A stretch of DNA of 64,000 bases. Origin: Bradyrhizobium vignae. Its GTDB lineage: Bacteria > Pseudomonadota > Alphaproteobacteria > Rhizobiales > Xanthobacteraceae. The position numbers were made by a program, and so were the translations under genes. Where the stretch lies: contig NZ_RDQF01000005.1 of NCBI RefSeq assembly GCF_004114425.1, forward strand, positions 62,001-126,000, given 5' to 3'. Positions 9,032-18,900 of this stretch are shown here, one piece after another. The notes under the pieces were generated by a model, which saw only the letters and a program-made list of their open reading frames with translations, was not told the DNA's origin and ran no database searches. The stretch's first letter is position 1; the number at the start of each line of letters is the position of its first letter.

Positions 9032-9913
9032 CTAGGACGGCTTCTTCGGCCGCGACACCAGCTCGATCATCCTGCCTTCGTCGTCATCCGGCAGCGCGGC
9101 CCTCGCCTGCGCATAAGCCTCGACTGCAGCGCGCGAGACCAGCGGCTTGTCCGCCAAGAGACTCTCGGCGAGCTTCACGGCGTAGGCGGCATCCTTGTGC
9201 CGCAGCGCTGCGGTGAAGGTCGCGCCGGAAAAATCGCGGGCGACCATGCGCTTGGAGTGGCGCTGCACCTGCGGGCTTGCGGCCACGCCCGCCTGGATCG
9301 ACTCCAGCACGAGGTTCATGTCGAGCCCGGCCTGCTCGGCGATGGCAAGGCCCTCGGCAAGCCCAGCGATCTGGATTGCGCCCAAGAGATTGTTGATGAG
9401 CTTGTAGACCGTGCCGGAGCCAACCGCGCCGAAATGGCGGATGGTCGAGCCGATTGGTTCGAGATAGGGCCGCGCACGCTCGAGATCGGCCGCATCGGCG
9501 CCGACCAGCAGCGTCAACTTCCCGGCCGCCGCCGCGTCCGGCAAGCCGGTCACGGGGCAATCGATATAGATCAGCCCGCGCGCGTTGAGCTCGCGCCCCA
9601 TCTCGCGGGCGTGGTCATAGGAGACGGTGGAGCACTCGATCGCGATGGTGCCGGCCTTCGCGGTCTTGGCCGCGCCGTTCGGCCCCAGCCAGACCGCGCG
9701 GGAGGCCTCGTCATCGGCCACCATGGTCACGACCGCGTCGGCATCGATCGCGGCGTCCTCCGGCGAGGTCGCCCAATGCGCGCCGCGCGCAATCAGGTCT
9801 TCCGCCTTGGCCTTGCTGCGATTCCACAAGCTCACGGTGAAGCCGGCATCGAGATAGCGGCCGGCCATGCCGTGGCCCATCCGTCCAAGCCCGATGAAGG
9901 CGACGCGGGGCAT
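9032..9913 (-). CDS. NAD(P)-dependent oxidoreductase, 3-hydroxyisobutyrate dehydrogenase family
   Basis: The 293-residue protein opens with the Rossmann motif FIGLGRMGHGM. It carries a substrate-site motif around residues 118-131 (CPVTGLPDAAAAG) and the family's catalytic lysine K171 (VYKLINNLL). The beta-hydroxyacid dehydrogenase family includes 3-hydroxyisobutyrate, tartronate semialdehyde and succinic semialdehyde reductases; I cannot tell which. It starts two bases after the end of prfB on the same strand and is probably co-transcribed with it. Confidence 0.85.
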   Translation of the reverse strand: MPRVAFIGLGRMGHGMAGRYLDAGFTVSLWNRSKAKAEDLIARGAHWATSPEDAAIDADAVVTMVADDEASRAVWLGPNGAAKTAKAGTIAIECSTVSYDHAREMGRELNARGLIYIDCPVTGLPDAAAAGKLTLLVGADAADLERARPYLEPIGSTIRHFGAVGSGTVYKLINNLLGAIQIAGLAEGLAIAEQAGLDMNLVLESIQAGVAASPQVQRHSKRMVARDFSGATFTAALRHKDAAYAVKLAESLLADKPLVSRAAVEAYAQARAALPDDDEGRMIELVSRPKKPS

Positions 9914-9915
9914 AA

Positions 9916-11047
9916 TCAGTCCACGTCCTCGACGTCGCCGGCGGTCGTGCCGAAGGCGCGCTGCGCCAGCGTCGCCGCCATGAACTCGTCGAGATCGCCG
10001 CCGAGCACACCCGCGGTGTCGGACGTCTGCACGCCCGTGCGCAGATCCTTCACCATCTGGTAGGGCTGCAGCACGTAGGAACGGATCTGGTGACCCCAGC
10101 CGATATCGGTCTTGGCGGCCTGGTCGGCCGCGGCCTTCTCCTCGCGCTTCTTCAGCTCGATCTCGTAAAGCCGCGCGCGCAGCATGTCCCAGGCCTGTGC
10201 CCGGTTCTTGTGCTGGGAGCGGCCGGCCTGGCAGACCACGGCAACGCCGGTCGGAATATGCGTCAGGCGCACCGCGGATTCGGTCTTGTTGACGTGCTGG
10301 CCGCCGGCGCCGCCCGAACGCATGGTGTCGGTGCGGACGTCGGATTCCTTGATGTCGATCTTGATGCTGTCGTCGATGACGGGGAACACCTGCACGCTCG
10401 AGAACGAGGTGTGCCGCCGCGCATTGGAATCGAACGGCGAGATGCGCACCAGGCGATGCACGCCCGCCTCCGTCTTCAGCCAGCCATAGGCATTATGCCC
10501 CGAGACCTGGATCGTCGCGGACTTGATGCCGGCTTCTTCGCCCTCGGACTCCTCGAGGTACTCGACCTTGAATCCGTGGTTCTCGGCCCAGCGCGTGTAC
10601 ATGCGCAAGAGCATCTGCGCCCAGTCCTGGCTCTCGGTGCCGCCGGCGCCGGCATGGACTTCGAGATAGGAATCGAAGCGGTCGGCTTCGCCCGACAGCA
10701 GCGCCTCGAGCTCGCGGCGCGCCACTTCCTTCTTGAGGTTTTTCAGCGCGGCTTCGGCTTCGGCAACGACGCCGTCATCGCCCTCGGCCTCGCCGAGCTC
10801 GATCATGCCGATGTCGTCTTCGAGCTCCTGCTCGACCTTGCCGATGCCGGACAGCGCATCCTCCAGCGAGGTGCGCTCCTGCATCAGCTTCTGGGCTTTC
10901 TGGGGATCGTTCCAGAGATTGGGATCTTCTGCGAGCTTGTTCAGCTCAGCGAGGCGCGCCGTCGATTTCTCGACGTCAAAGATGCCTCCTCAGCAGCCCG
11001 ACTGACTGCTTGATCTCTTCTACCAACCGTTCGATTTCGGCGCGCAT
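9916..11047 (-). CDS. prfB: peptide chain release factor 2 (RF2), made through a programmed +1 frameshift
   Basis: RF2 ends translation at UGA and UAA. The first 23 codons start at the ATG at 11047 and stop at an in-frame TGA (10978-10976). Skipping one T there gives DVEKSTARL and a continuous RF2 of about 376 residues (E. coli 365). All parts of the known recoding signal are present: an internal Shine-Dalgarno (AGGAGG, 10990-10985), then CAT, the slippery CTT and TGA followed by C. The recognition motif SPF and the catalytic GGQ (GGAGGQHVN) are intact. Frameshifting lets RF2 levels control their own synthesis. PBP1a lies upstream and the dehydrogenase downstream, same strand. Confidence 0.96.
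10975..10990 (-). promoter_or_regulatory. prfB programmed frameshift site
   Basis: Read on the minus strand: AGGAGG, CAT, CTT, TGA, C. The Shine-Dalgarno-like hexamer sits three bases before the slippery codon, as in the classic autoregulatory site of prfB. Confidence 0.95.
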
Positions 11048-11157
11048 GTTGTTCTCGGGTCTCGCGGAAATCCCGCCTGCAATTCGAGATGGGGATGTAG
11101 CGGCGGCGGCTGCAAAGCGCAACCGCCGGAACCGCGATCGTCTGTCTTATCCGCGGC

Positions 11158-13662
11158 CTAGTACAGTCCGCCGGTGCCCGGCCGCATGAAGAAGCCGGCA
11201 TCGGGCTGCTGCTGTTGCGAGGCCGGCATGCGGCCGTCGGCATCGGCCACGCCGATGACGGAGTAATTATCCGGGGGCGCCGTACCCGGTTTGAAGGCTT
11301 CGAGGATGGTCCCGCCGGTCTCGCCCGGCCCGGCGCGCATGCCGGTCTTGGCGACGACGCGCACCAGCTTGATGCCGGCCGGCACCTTGAACGGAACGGC
11401 GGGCTTGTCGGCGAGCGCGAGCTTGAGGAAATCGCGCGCGATGGGTGCAGCCAGATGGCCGCCGGTCGCGGCATTGCCTTTGCCGAGCGGACGCGGCTTG
11501 TCGTAGCCCATATAGATGGCGACGGCGATATCGGGCGAGAAGCCGACGAACCAGGCGTCCTTGGCCTCGTTGGTGGTGCCGGTCTTGCCGGCGATCGGCT
11601 TGCCGACCTCCTTCACCACGGTCGCGGTGCCGGCCTGGACCACGCCTTCCATCAGCTCGGTGATCTGATAGGCGGTCATGGAGTCGAGCACCTGCTCGCG
11701 GCGGTCGATCAGCTGCGGCTCAGGCTGGTTCTTCCAGCCGCCCGGCGCATCGCAACCGCGGCATTCGCGCTGGTCGTGCTTGAAGATGGTATGGCCGTAG
11801 CGGTCCTGGATGCGGTCGATCAGGGTCGGCTTCACGCGCCGACCGCCGTTGGCGAGCATCGAGTAAGCCGTGACCATGCGCATCGCCGTCGTTTCACCGG
11901 CGCCGAGCGCGTAGGAGAGATAGTTCGGCAGTTCGTCATAGACACCGAAACGGCGGGCGTATTCGCCGATCAGCGGCATGCCGATGTCCTGCGCGAGGCG
12001 CACCGTCACGGTGTTGAGCGACTGCCGCAACGCGTTGCGCAGCGTCACCGGTCCCTGGAATTTGCCGGAGGAGAAGTTTTCCGGCCGCCACACGCCTGCG
12101 CCCTGGCCCTGGTCGATTTCGATCGGCGCGTCGAGCACGACGGTCGAGGGCGTGTATCCGTTGTCGAGCGCGGCCGAATAGACGATCGGCTTGAACGACG
12201 AACCCGGCTGCCGATAGGCCTGCGTGGCGCGATTGAACTGGCTCTGCTCGAAGGAGAAGCCGCCGACCATCGCAAGCACACGGCCAGTCCAGGGATCCAT
12301 CACCACCATGGCGCCGGACACTTCGGGGATCTGGCGCAGCCGGTACTGACCTTCGACCGGCTGTCCCTCCTTGGTGTAGAGCGGATCGGCATAGATCACG
12401 TCGCCAGGTGCAAGCACCTGCGCCACGGACGTCGGCGTCTTGCCCTTGGCGTTGCCTTGGGCCGCCCTCGCCCAGCGCACGCCGTCGAGCGTGACGAGGC
12501 CGGTCTCGCGCTGCTTGCTGATGGCGCCGCCGAGCTCGCGGCTCGGCTGGAAGCCGATGCGTGCCGACTGGTCGCTGGTCTCCAGCACCACCGCCATACG
12601 CCACGGCGAGATGTCGGACAGCGACTTGATCTCGGCAAGCTTCACGCCCCAGTCGCCGGAGATATCGAGCTTGCTGATGGCGCCGCGATAGCCCTGCTGC
12701 TCATCGTAGTTCACGAGGCCGGCGACCATGGTCTTGCGCGCCATGACCTGGATCTTGGGATCGAGCGTGGTGCGGACGGAGAGACCGCCCTCGTAGAGCT
12801 TCTTCTCGCCGTAGCGCTCGAAGATGTCGCGGCGGACTTCCTCGGCGAAATATTCGCCGGCGAAGGTGTGGGCACCGTTGGAGCGGTTGGTCACGGCCAG
12901 CGGCTCCTTGCGCGCCTTGTCGGCGTCGGCCTGCTTGATCCAGCCGTTCTCCAAGAGACGGTCGATGACGTAGTTGCGGCGCTCGATGGCGCGATCGCGG
13001 TTACGGACCGGATGCAGCGTCGCCGGCATCTTCGGCAGCGCCGCCAGATAGGACGCTTCCGCCACCGTCAGCTCGTTCACCGACTTGTCGAAATAGACGA
13101 GCGAGGCGGCTGCGATACCGTACGCGCCGAGGCCGAGATAGATTTCGTTCAGGTACAGCTCGAGGATCTTGTCCTTCGAGTAGGTCTTCTCGATCCGCAT
13201 CGCGAGCAAGGCTTCCTTGATCTTGCGGGCGAAGGAGACCTCGTTGGTGAGCAGGAAGTTCTTGGCGACCTGCTGGGTGATCGTGGAAGCACCCTGCGGA
13301 CGGCGGTTGGAGCCGTAGTTCTGCAGATAAAGCAATCCGGCGCGCGCCATGCCGGTGTAGTCGATGCCGCCATGCTCGTAGAAATTCTTGTCTTCGGCCG
13401 CGAGGAAGGCGTTGATCACGAGCTTGGGCACCGCCTGGATCGGCAGATACAGCCGCCGCTCCTTGGCGTATTCGCCGAGCAGCGAGCCATCGACCGCATG
13501 CACGCGCGTCATCACCGGCGGCTCGTAGTCCTGTAGCTGAGAGTAGTCCGGCAAGTCCTTGGAGAAATGCCAGATCAGGCCTGCCACGGCCCCGACACCG
13601 ACAAGGAACACCACCGTTCCCGCGGCGAACAGGAAGCCCATGAACCGCACCAGCAAGCGCAT
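11158..13662 (-). CDS. mrcA: penicillin-binding protein 1A (bifunctional transglycosylase/transpeptidase)
   Basis: The 834-residue class A PBP polymerises glycan strands and cross-links peptides in the periplasm. It has an N-terminal membrane anchor (FMGFLFAAGTVVFLVGVGAVAGL) and a GT51 glycosyltransferase domain with EDKNFYEHGGID and ASTITQQVAKN. An OB-like insert follows, then a transpeptidase domain with the SxxK serine in PGSSFKP, an SLN motif (QSLNTVTV) and KTGTTNEAKD. Length matches PBP1A. It lies downstream of the amidase amiC on the same strand, so two cell-wall enzymes are adjacent. Confidence 0.94.
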   Translation of the reverse strand: MRLLVRFMGFLFAAGTVVFLVGVGAVAGLIWHFSKDLPDYSQLQDYEPPVMTRVHAVDGSLLGEYAKERRLYLPIQAVPKLVINAFLAAEDKNFYEHGGIDYTGMARAGLLYLQNYGSNRRPQGASTITQQVAKNFLLTNEVSFARKIKEALLAMRIEKTYSKDKILELYLNEIYLGLGAYGIAAASLVYFDKSVNELTVAEASYLAALPKMPATLHPVRNRDRAIERRNYVIDRLLENGWIKQADADKARKEPLAVTNRSNGAHTFAGEYFAEEVRRDIFERYGEKKLYEGGLSVRTTLDPKIQVMARKTMVAGLVNYDEQQGYRGAISKLDISGDWGVKLAEIKSLSDISPWRMAVVLETSDQSARIGFQPSRELGGAISKQRETGLVTLDGVRWARAAQGNAKGKTPTSVAQVLAPGDVIYADPLYTKEGQPVEGQYRLRQIPEVSGAMVVMDPWTGRVLAMVGGFSFEQSQFNRATQAYRQPGSSFKPIVYSAALDNGYTPSTVVLDAPIEIDQGQGAGVWRPENFSSGKFQGPVTLRNALRQSLNTVTVRLAQDIGMPLIGEYARRFGVYDELPNYLSYALGAGETTAMRMVTAYSMLANGGRRVKPTLIDRIQDRYGHTIFKHDQRECRGCDAPGGWKNQPEPQLIDRREQVLDSMTAYQITELMEGVVQAGTATVVKEVGKPIAGKTGTTNEAKDAWFVGFSPDIAVAIYMGYDKPRPLGKGNAATGGHLAAPIARDFLKLALADKPAVPFKVPAGIKLVRVVAKTGMRAGPGETGGTILEAFKPGTAPPDNYSVIGVADADGRMPASQQQQPDAGFFMRPGTGGLY

Positions 13663-13828
13663 TATCTGTTTATCCGTTCAAACTCTGGATCAGCCCAGTA
13701 TCAGCCCAGTATCGGTCCCTTGGCACCCCAAACAGGCGCCAACCTCACGTCGCGAATTCACCGGCTTACGCAATCACATCAATGCCGGACTTAAGACGCT
13801 TGCCGAACAGGATTCTCGCCGATTCCGG

Positions 13829-13848
13829 AACCCCCTGCGGGGTTTTTA
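13829..13848 (+). terminator. intrinsic terminator-like hairpin, oriented on the plus strand
   Basis: Stem AACCCC/GGGGTT (13829-13834 and 13839-13844) with a CTGC loop is followed by TTTATA on the plus strand. Both flanking genes (amiC and PBP1a) run on the minus strand, so it could only stop antisense transcription. The stem is short. Confidence 0.4.
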
Positions 13849-13903
13849 TAAAGCGTCCGCTGTGGCCAAACTAGGGCCTTTGGGCCGGGAGGGACAAACC
13901 GTT

Positions 13904-15199
13904 TCAGTTCGACGTCCCGGCTGTGGCCATCCGCTTGGTCAAAAATCCGTCGATCGCCTGTGCCATCGAGCCCACGGCGCGGGATCGCCACCCCTCGGAG
14001 ACCAAGTGCTCGAGGTCTCCCTTGTTGGAGACATAACCGATCTCGACCAGTACCGAGGGCACATCGGGCGCCTTCAGGACTCGGAAGCCGGCGGACTTCA
14101 GGGGATGCTTGTGCATCCGCACCGTCTGCTTCATTTCCCCCATCAATAGGCGGGCGAAACGGTTTGAAAAGGTGCGGGTTTCCCGCTGCGTGAGGTCGAT
14201 CAGGATGTCGGCGACGTCGGTCGGCTCCTCCGCGAGGTTGAAGCCGGCGATCGCATCGGCCCGGTTCTCCGCATCCGCCAGCCGCTGGGCCTCGGCGTCG
14301 GACGCCTTGTCGGAGAGCGTATAGATGGTCGCACCTTGCGCATCGCCCTCGGCACGCGGCAGCGCATCGGCATGAATCGAGACGAACAACGCCGCCTTGA
14401 GATTGCGGGCGATCTTGGTCCGGTCATTGAGGGGAATGAAGGTGTCGTCGTCCCGCGTCATCACCACGCGGTACTTGCCGGCCTTCTCCAGCTTGTCGCG
14501 TAGCGCCAGGCCAAAAGCCAGCACCAGGTTCTTCTCGCTCTCGCCGCTCGACTGCGTCCCGTTGTCGATGCCGCCATGCCCGGGATCGATCACGACCACC
14601 GGACGGCCGTCAGCCTTCTGCTGCGCGGCTTCCGGCGCCGTCGGGCTGGGAACCGTGGCAGGCGGCGCTTCCGCGATCGCGGGCCGCAGCTCAGGACGGT
14701 TTTCAGGGGCAAGCGACGACACGAAGGCGGTGCGGTCGACCTCCTCCAGCTCGAGCACGAGCCGGGCCGGCTGGCCATTGGCCGCCTCGAGCACGTAGGA
14801 ATTGGCGATCTTCGCCGGCCCGGTCAGGTCGAACACGATTCGCGAGCCGCCGGGCATGACGAGCCCGTAGCGGAAGGCCTTGACCAACCCCCGTCCCCCG
14901 CTCCCGGTACCGGCAGGCAGCTGAAAATTGACTTGCGGCACATCTACCACCACGCGGTAGGGGTCGGCCAGCGTGACGGCGCGGAAGGTGACGGTCTGGT
15001 CGAGGTCGAGGATGAAGCGGGTCTGCCTGCCATCGCCGGCCAGCCGGGCGGCCGAGGCGACTGGAAAATTCGATGCCGCAACAGTGGGTTGCAGTTGGCT
15101 TTCCGCAGCAATGAGGCGCGAGGAATCAGCACACGGCAATGCCGCGATGCACAGCAACACGCCTCCCAGCAAAACCTGTCGATTTGTGCGGCTCGCCAC
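13904..15199 (-). CDS. amiC: N-acetylmuramoyl-L-alanine amidase with AMIN domain
   Basis: The 431-residue periplasmic enzyme cuts the bond between muramic acid and the stem peptide, needed for daughter-cell separation. A signal peptide (about residues 1-25) is followed by an AMIN localisation domain (VDVPQVNFQLP and GLVMPGGSRIVFDL) and, after a proline-rich linker, an Amidase_3 domain. Zinc ligands appear as VVIDPGHGGID with a downstream glutamate (SGESEKN), and VSIHADA. The catalytic glutamate is in VLVEIGYVSN. It heads the minus-strand run amiC, PBP1a, prfB, dehydrogenase. Confidence 0.93.
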   Translation of the reverse strand: MASRTNRQVLLGGVLLCIAALPCADSSRLIAAESQLQPTVAASNFPVASAARLAGDGRQTRFILDLDQTVTFRAVTLADPYRVVVDVPQVNFQLPAGTGSGGRGLVKAFRYGLVMPGGSRIVFDLTGPAKIANSYVLEAANGQPARLVLELEEVDRTAFVSSLAPENRPELRPAIAEAPPATVPSPTAPEAAQQKADGRPVVVIDPGHGGIDNGTQSSGESEKNLVLAFGLALRDKLEKAGKYRVVMTRDDDTFIPLNDRTKIARNLKAALFVSIHADALPRAEGDAQGATIYTLSDKASDAEAQRLADAENRADAIAGFNLAEEPTDVADILIDLTQRETRTFSNRFARLLMGEMKQTVRMHKHPLKSAGFRVLKAPDVPSVLVEIGYVSNKGDLEHLVSEGWRSRAVGSMAQAIDGFLTKRMATAGTSN

Positions 15200-15903
15200 C
15201 GATTCCGTGCCTCCGAGCAGCCCTCTTAACGCAATAGAACCACAGGGTTAATCGCTCCTTAATGACAGAGCTGCGAAACTCGCCGACTGTGACCGCCGTG
15301 CGACGCTCCCTTGCACGGATGGCTCATTCCTCGTATGTACGGAATGCTGACGGCCGATATTCCCGGTTGTGTCGCATTCAGCCTTCCGGTGCAGCGCCGG
15401 AACTCCCAAGGTTTGGGAATTCCAGCGTTTTCCGCTTCCCTCTAAGACCAGCGCGGTGCGCGGCAGCGAGGTGAAGCGGGTCAAGCCCCGGCGGCGGACG
15501 GTCTCGGGTTACCACTCATGTTACCGGGACGGTTCTGACAGCGACGTAACCCATTACCCGGCCCCTTGATCCCAAGGGGGCGGTTCGTGATCCCAAGGCG
15601 AGCGCGCTCGCGCCGTGCCTGGCCAGCAGCAACTGATTGAAGGGCGGCCTCGCCGCCCAATGTTTCATACGGGCCGACGCTTGATGCGCCAGACTGTGCC
15701 GACGAAATCTGAAGGATCATTCGCGACGCTGCGGAGTGACAATCCCGCGCGTCGCAATGGTCCTGAAGCTTCCGGTTCGGCAAGGCGCGAGAGACGGCGT
15801 TTCGGCCTTCCCCTCAGCCCCGAATCAGGTGGACCGTCGCGTCACCCGGCGGCGCGATACGCGCCCACGGTTTATCGCGTCCGCCGCCGCCAAGAGTTAA
15901 GAC
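15200..15903 (+). promoter_or_regulatory. amiC-rne intergenic region with probable long structured rne leader
   Basis: About 700 bases hold no convincing gene. They separate divergent amiC and rne and must contain both promoters. Three closely spaced perfect hairpins precede rne: CCCCTTG/CAAGGGG (15562-15579), the 14-base palindrome gcgagcgcgctcgc (15598-15611) and GGGCGGC/GCCGCCC (15642-15658). RNase E in E. coli controls its own mRNA through a long 5' leader; a similar role here is inference. Confidence 0.45.
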
Positions 15904-18900
15904 ATGCCCAACAAGATGTTGATCGATGCCACCCACCCGGAAGAGACCCGGGTCGTCGTGGTCCGCGGCAATCGCGTCGAAGAGTTTGATTTCGAGACCG
16001 CGCAACGCAAGCAACTGCGCGGGAATATCTACCTCGCCAAGGTCACCAGGGTCGAACCCTCGCTCCAGGCCGCCTTCGTCGAATATGGCGGTAACCGCCA
16101 CGGCTTCCTCGCCTTCAGCGAAATCCATCCCGACTACTACCAGATCCCGGTCGCCGACCGGCAGGCGCTGATCGAGGCCGAGGAACAGGCCCATCGCGAG
16201 GCCGAGGAAGAGAGCGAGAACCGCTCGCACGGCCGCCGCCGTTCGCGCCACCGCAGCGCCCGCCGCCGCGGTCATGGCGAACGCGTGCGCAGCGATATCG
16301 TCGAAGGCCTCGACGCCGGAGCCGATCCCGTCGCGCAGCCCGTCGAGGACGCGACACTGCCGGAACACGAGGGCGAGCCCCTGCACACCGAGGCGGAGCA
16401 TCACGGCGAGCATGAGGGCCACGATCACGATCATGACGAACATGATCACGATGATCATCATCACGCCCATGATGACGAGCACCATCACGCTCACGATCAT
16501 GACGCCCACGATCATGAGGGCGAGCGCGATCCTCACGACCATGAGCATGCCGATGAGACGCCGGCTCCCGTCGCTGCGGTCGGCGCCGAGCCCGTGGTCG
16601 CGACCGAGACCGTTGCCGAGCCGCAGCCGGCCCAAACCTTCGAGACTGCCCCCGAAGCTCATGCCGCGGAAGCGCATGCGGAGCCTCTGGCTGAAGCCGT
16701 GACATCAGCGGCCGAGCCGGCCGATGCCGTCTACGCCGCCGGAGAGAGCAATGAAGCGCCGCATGCCGAGCCCGTGGACGCAGTCGGCGAGGATGACGAG
16801 GACGAGGACGGCGAGGATGCCGAAGAGGAAGTCGTCGAATCCGTCGGCGGCGACGACGTGCTGGAGGAAGTGCCGGAGCGCACCTTCCGCCCGCGCCGTC
16901 AGTACAAGATCCAGGAAGTCATCAAGCGCCGCCAGGTCATGCTGGTGCAGGTCGTCAAGGAAGAGCGCGGCAACAAGGGCGCGGCGCTGACGACCTACCT
17001 CTCGCTCGCCGGCCGCTACGCCGTGCTGATGCCCAACACCGCGCGCGGCGGCGGCATCAGCCGCAAGATCACCAGCGCGCAGGATCGTTCGCGCCTCAAG
17101 GAAGTGGTGCAGGATCTCGACGTGCCCGAGGGCATGGGCATCATCCTGCGCACAGCCGGCGCCTCCCGCACCAAGCCGGAGATCAAGCGCGATTTCGAAT
17201 ATCTGATCCGGATGTGGGAAACGGTACGCGACCTCACGCTGAAGTCGCAGGCCCCGACCCTCGTCTACGAGGAAGGCTCGCTGATCAAGCGCTCGCTGCG
17301 CGACCTCTACAACAAGGAGATCGACGAGATCCAGGTCGCCGGCGAGGCCGGCTACCGCGAAGCGCGCGATTTCATGAAGATGCTGATGCCCGCCAATGTC
17401 AGCGCGGTGAAGCAGTATCGCGACGGCCAGCCGCTGTTCTCGCGCATGGGCGTCGAGAGTCAGCTCGATGCGATGTTCTCGCCGACCGTGCAACTGCGCT
17501 CCGGCGGCTACATCGTGATCAACCAGACCGAGGCGCTGGTCTCGATCGACGTCAACTCCGGACGCTCGACCCGCGAGCACCACATCGAGGACACTGCGCT
17601 CAAGACCAATCTGGAGGCGGCCGAAGAGGTCGCCCGCCAGCTTCGCCTGCGCGACCTCGCCGGCCTGATCGTCATCGATTTCATCGACATGGACGAGAAG
17701 CGCAACAACCGTGCGGTCGAGCGCAAGCTGTCCGACTGCCTCAGGCAGGATCGCGCGCGCATCCAGGTCGGCCGCATCTCGCATTTCGGCCTGCTCGAGA
17801 TGTCGCGCCAGCGCATCCGCGCCAGCGTGCTGGAGAGCTCGACCGACCCGTGCCCGCATTGCGGCGGCACCGGCCACGTCCGCTCGGTGTCCTCGGTGGC
17901 GCTGCAGCTCTTGCGCGGCCTCGAAGAGATCCTGATGAAGGGCGCGACCCACAACCTCGTGGTCCGCACCCGCACCGACGTCGCGCTCTATGTGCTGAAC
18001 CACAAGCGCGGCCATCTGCGCGACCTCGAGAACGGCTTCAAGGTCACGCTGTCGGTGATCGCCGATCCCAGCGTCAGCGGTCCGCAGGCCTATGTGATCG
18101 ACCGCGGCGAGCAGGTGCATACGCTCGAAGCCGCCAAGGCGCTGCTCGCTGCGCAGGCCGCTGCGAGCCCGCCGCCACTGGCCGAAGAAGCCTATGACGA
18201 CGAGGATGGGTTCGACCTGGAGACTGAATCCGAGGTCGAGACCGACGAGACCGAAGGTCTTGCCGACGAGCAGGCTGCCGGCGAGGCTGCCTCCGAGCAG
18301 GACGGCCAGCGCCGCAAGCGCCGTCGCCGCCGGCGCGGCCGCGGTGGCCAGCGCGACAGCGAGTTGCGCGAGGATACCGCCTCCACGCTGCCCGAAGCGG
18401 CCATGGCGGCCGGTGAAGGTGAAGACGAGACCGAGTCCGAGCAGGACGGCGAGGAAGGCGAGGAACAAGCAGCCCGTGGCGAGCAGCAGGGCGGCGGCGA
18501 GCGCCGGCGCCGGCGTGGTCGCCGCGGCGGACGCCGCCGTCGCGGTGGCGGCGAGGAAGGTCTCGCCGGATCCATCAACGACGAACTCGGCACCAATCCG
18601 CCGCCGGAAGCTGCCGGCGCGGTGGCCGATTTCGACGGCTTCGGCAGCGAGACCGCGCCCTCGATCGCGCAGACCGAGCACATCACCGAGCCGCAAGTCG
18701 AGCAGCCTGAGCCGCGCGCCGAGGTGCAGACCGAAGCGCCGGCCCAGGCGGAGCCGGCTCCCGCCGCGACCGCGACGCCAGAAGAAGAGCCCGCCGGCGA
18801 CAAGACCGCGCGGCGCCGCTCCACCGTCCGGGAAAAGGTGAGTTTCCTGCTGAACAGTCAGCCCGAGCCTGCAACGCCGGTGGCGCAGGCGACCGAACCG

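Noticed and set aside
11215..13536. 773-codon plus-strand frame opposite the PBP1a gene
   Set aside because: Low-complexity His/Arg/Gly-rich translation mirroring PBP1a codons; no family resemblance.
16705..18696. Long minus-strand frame opposite rne
   Set aside because: Antisense shadow of rne with biased composition; all catalytic motifs belong to the plus-strand gene.
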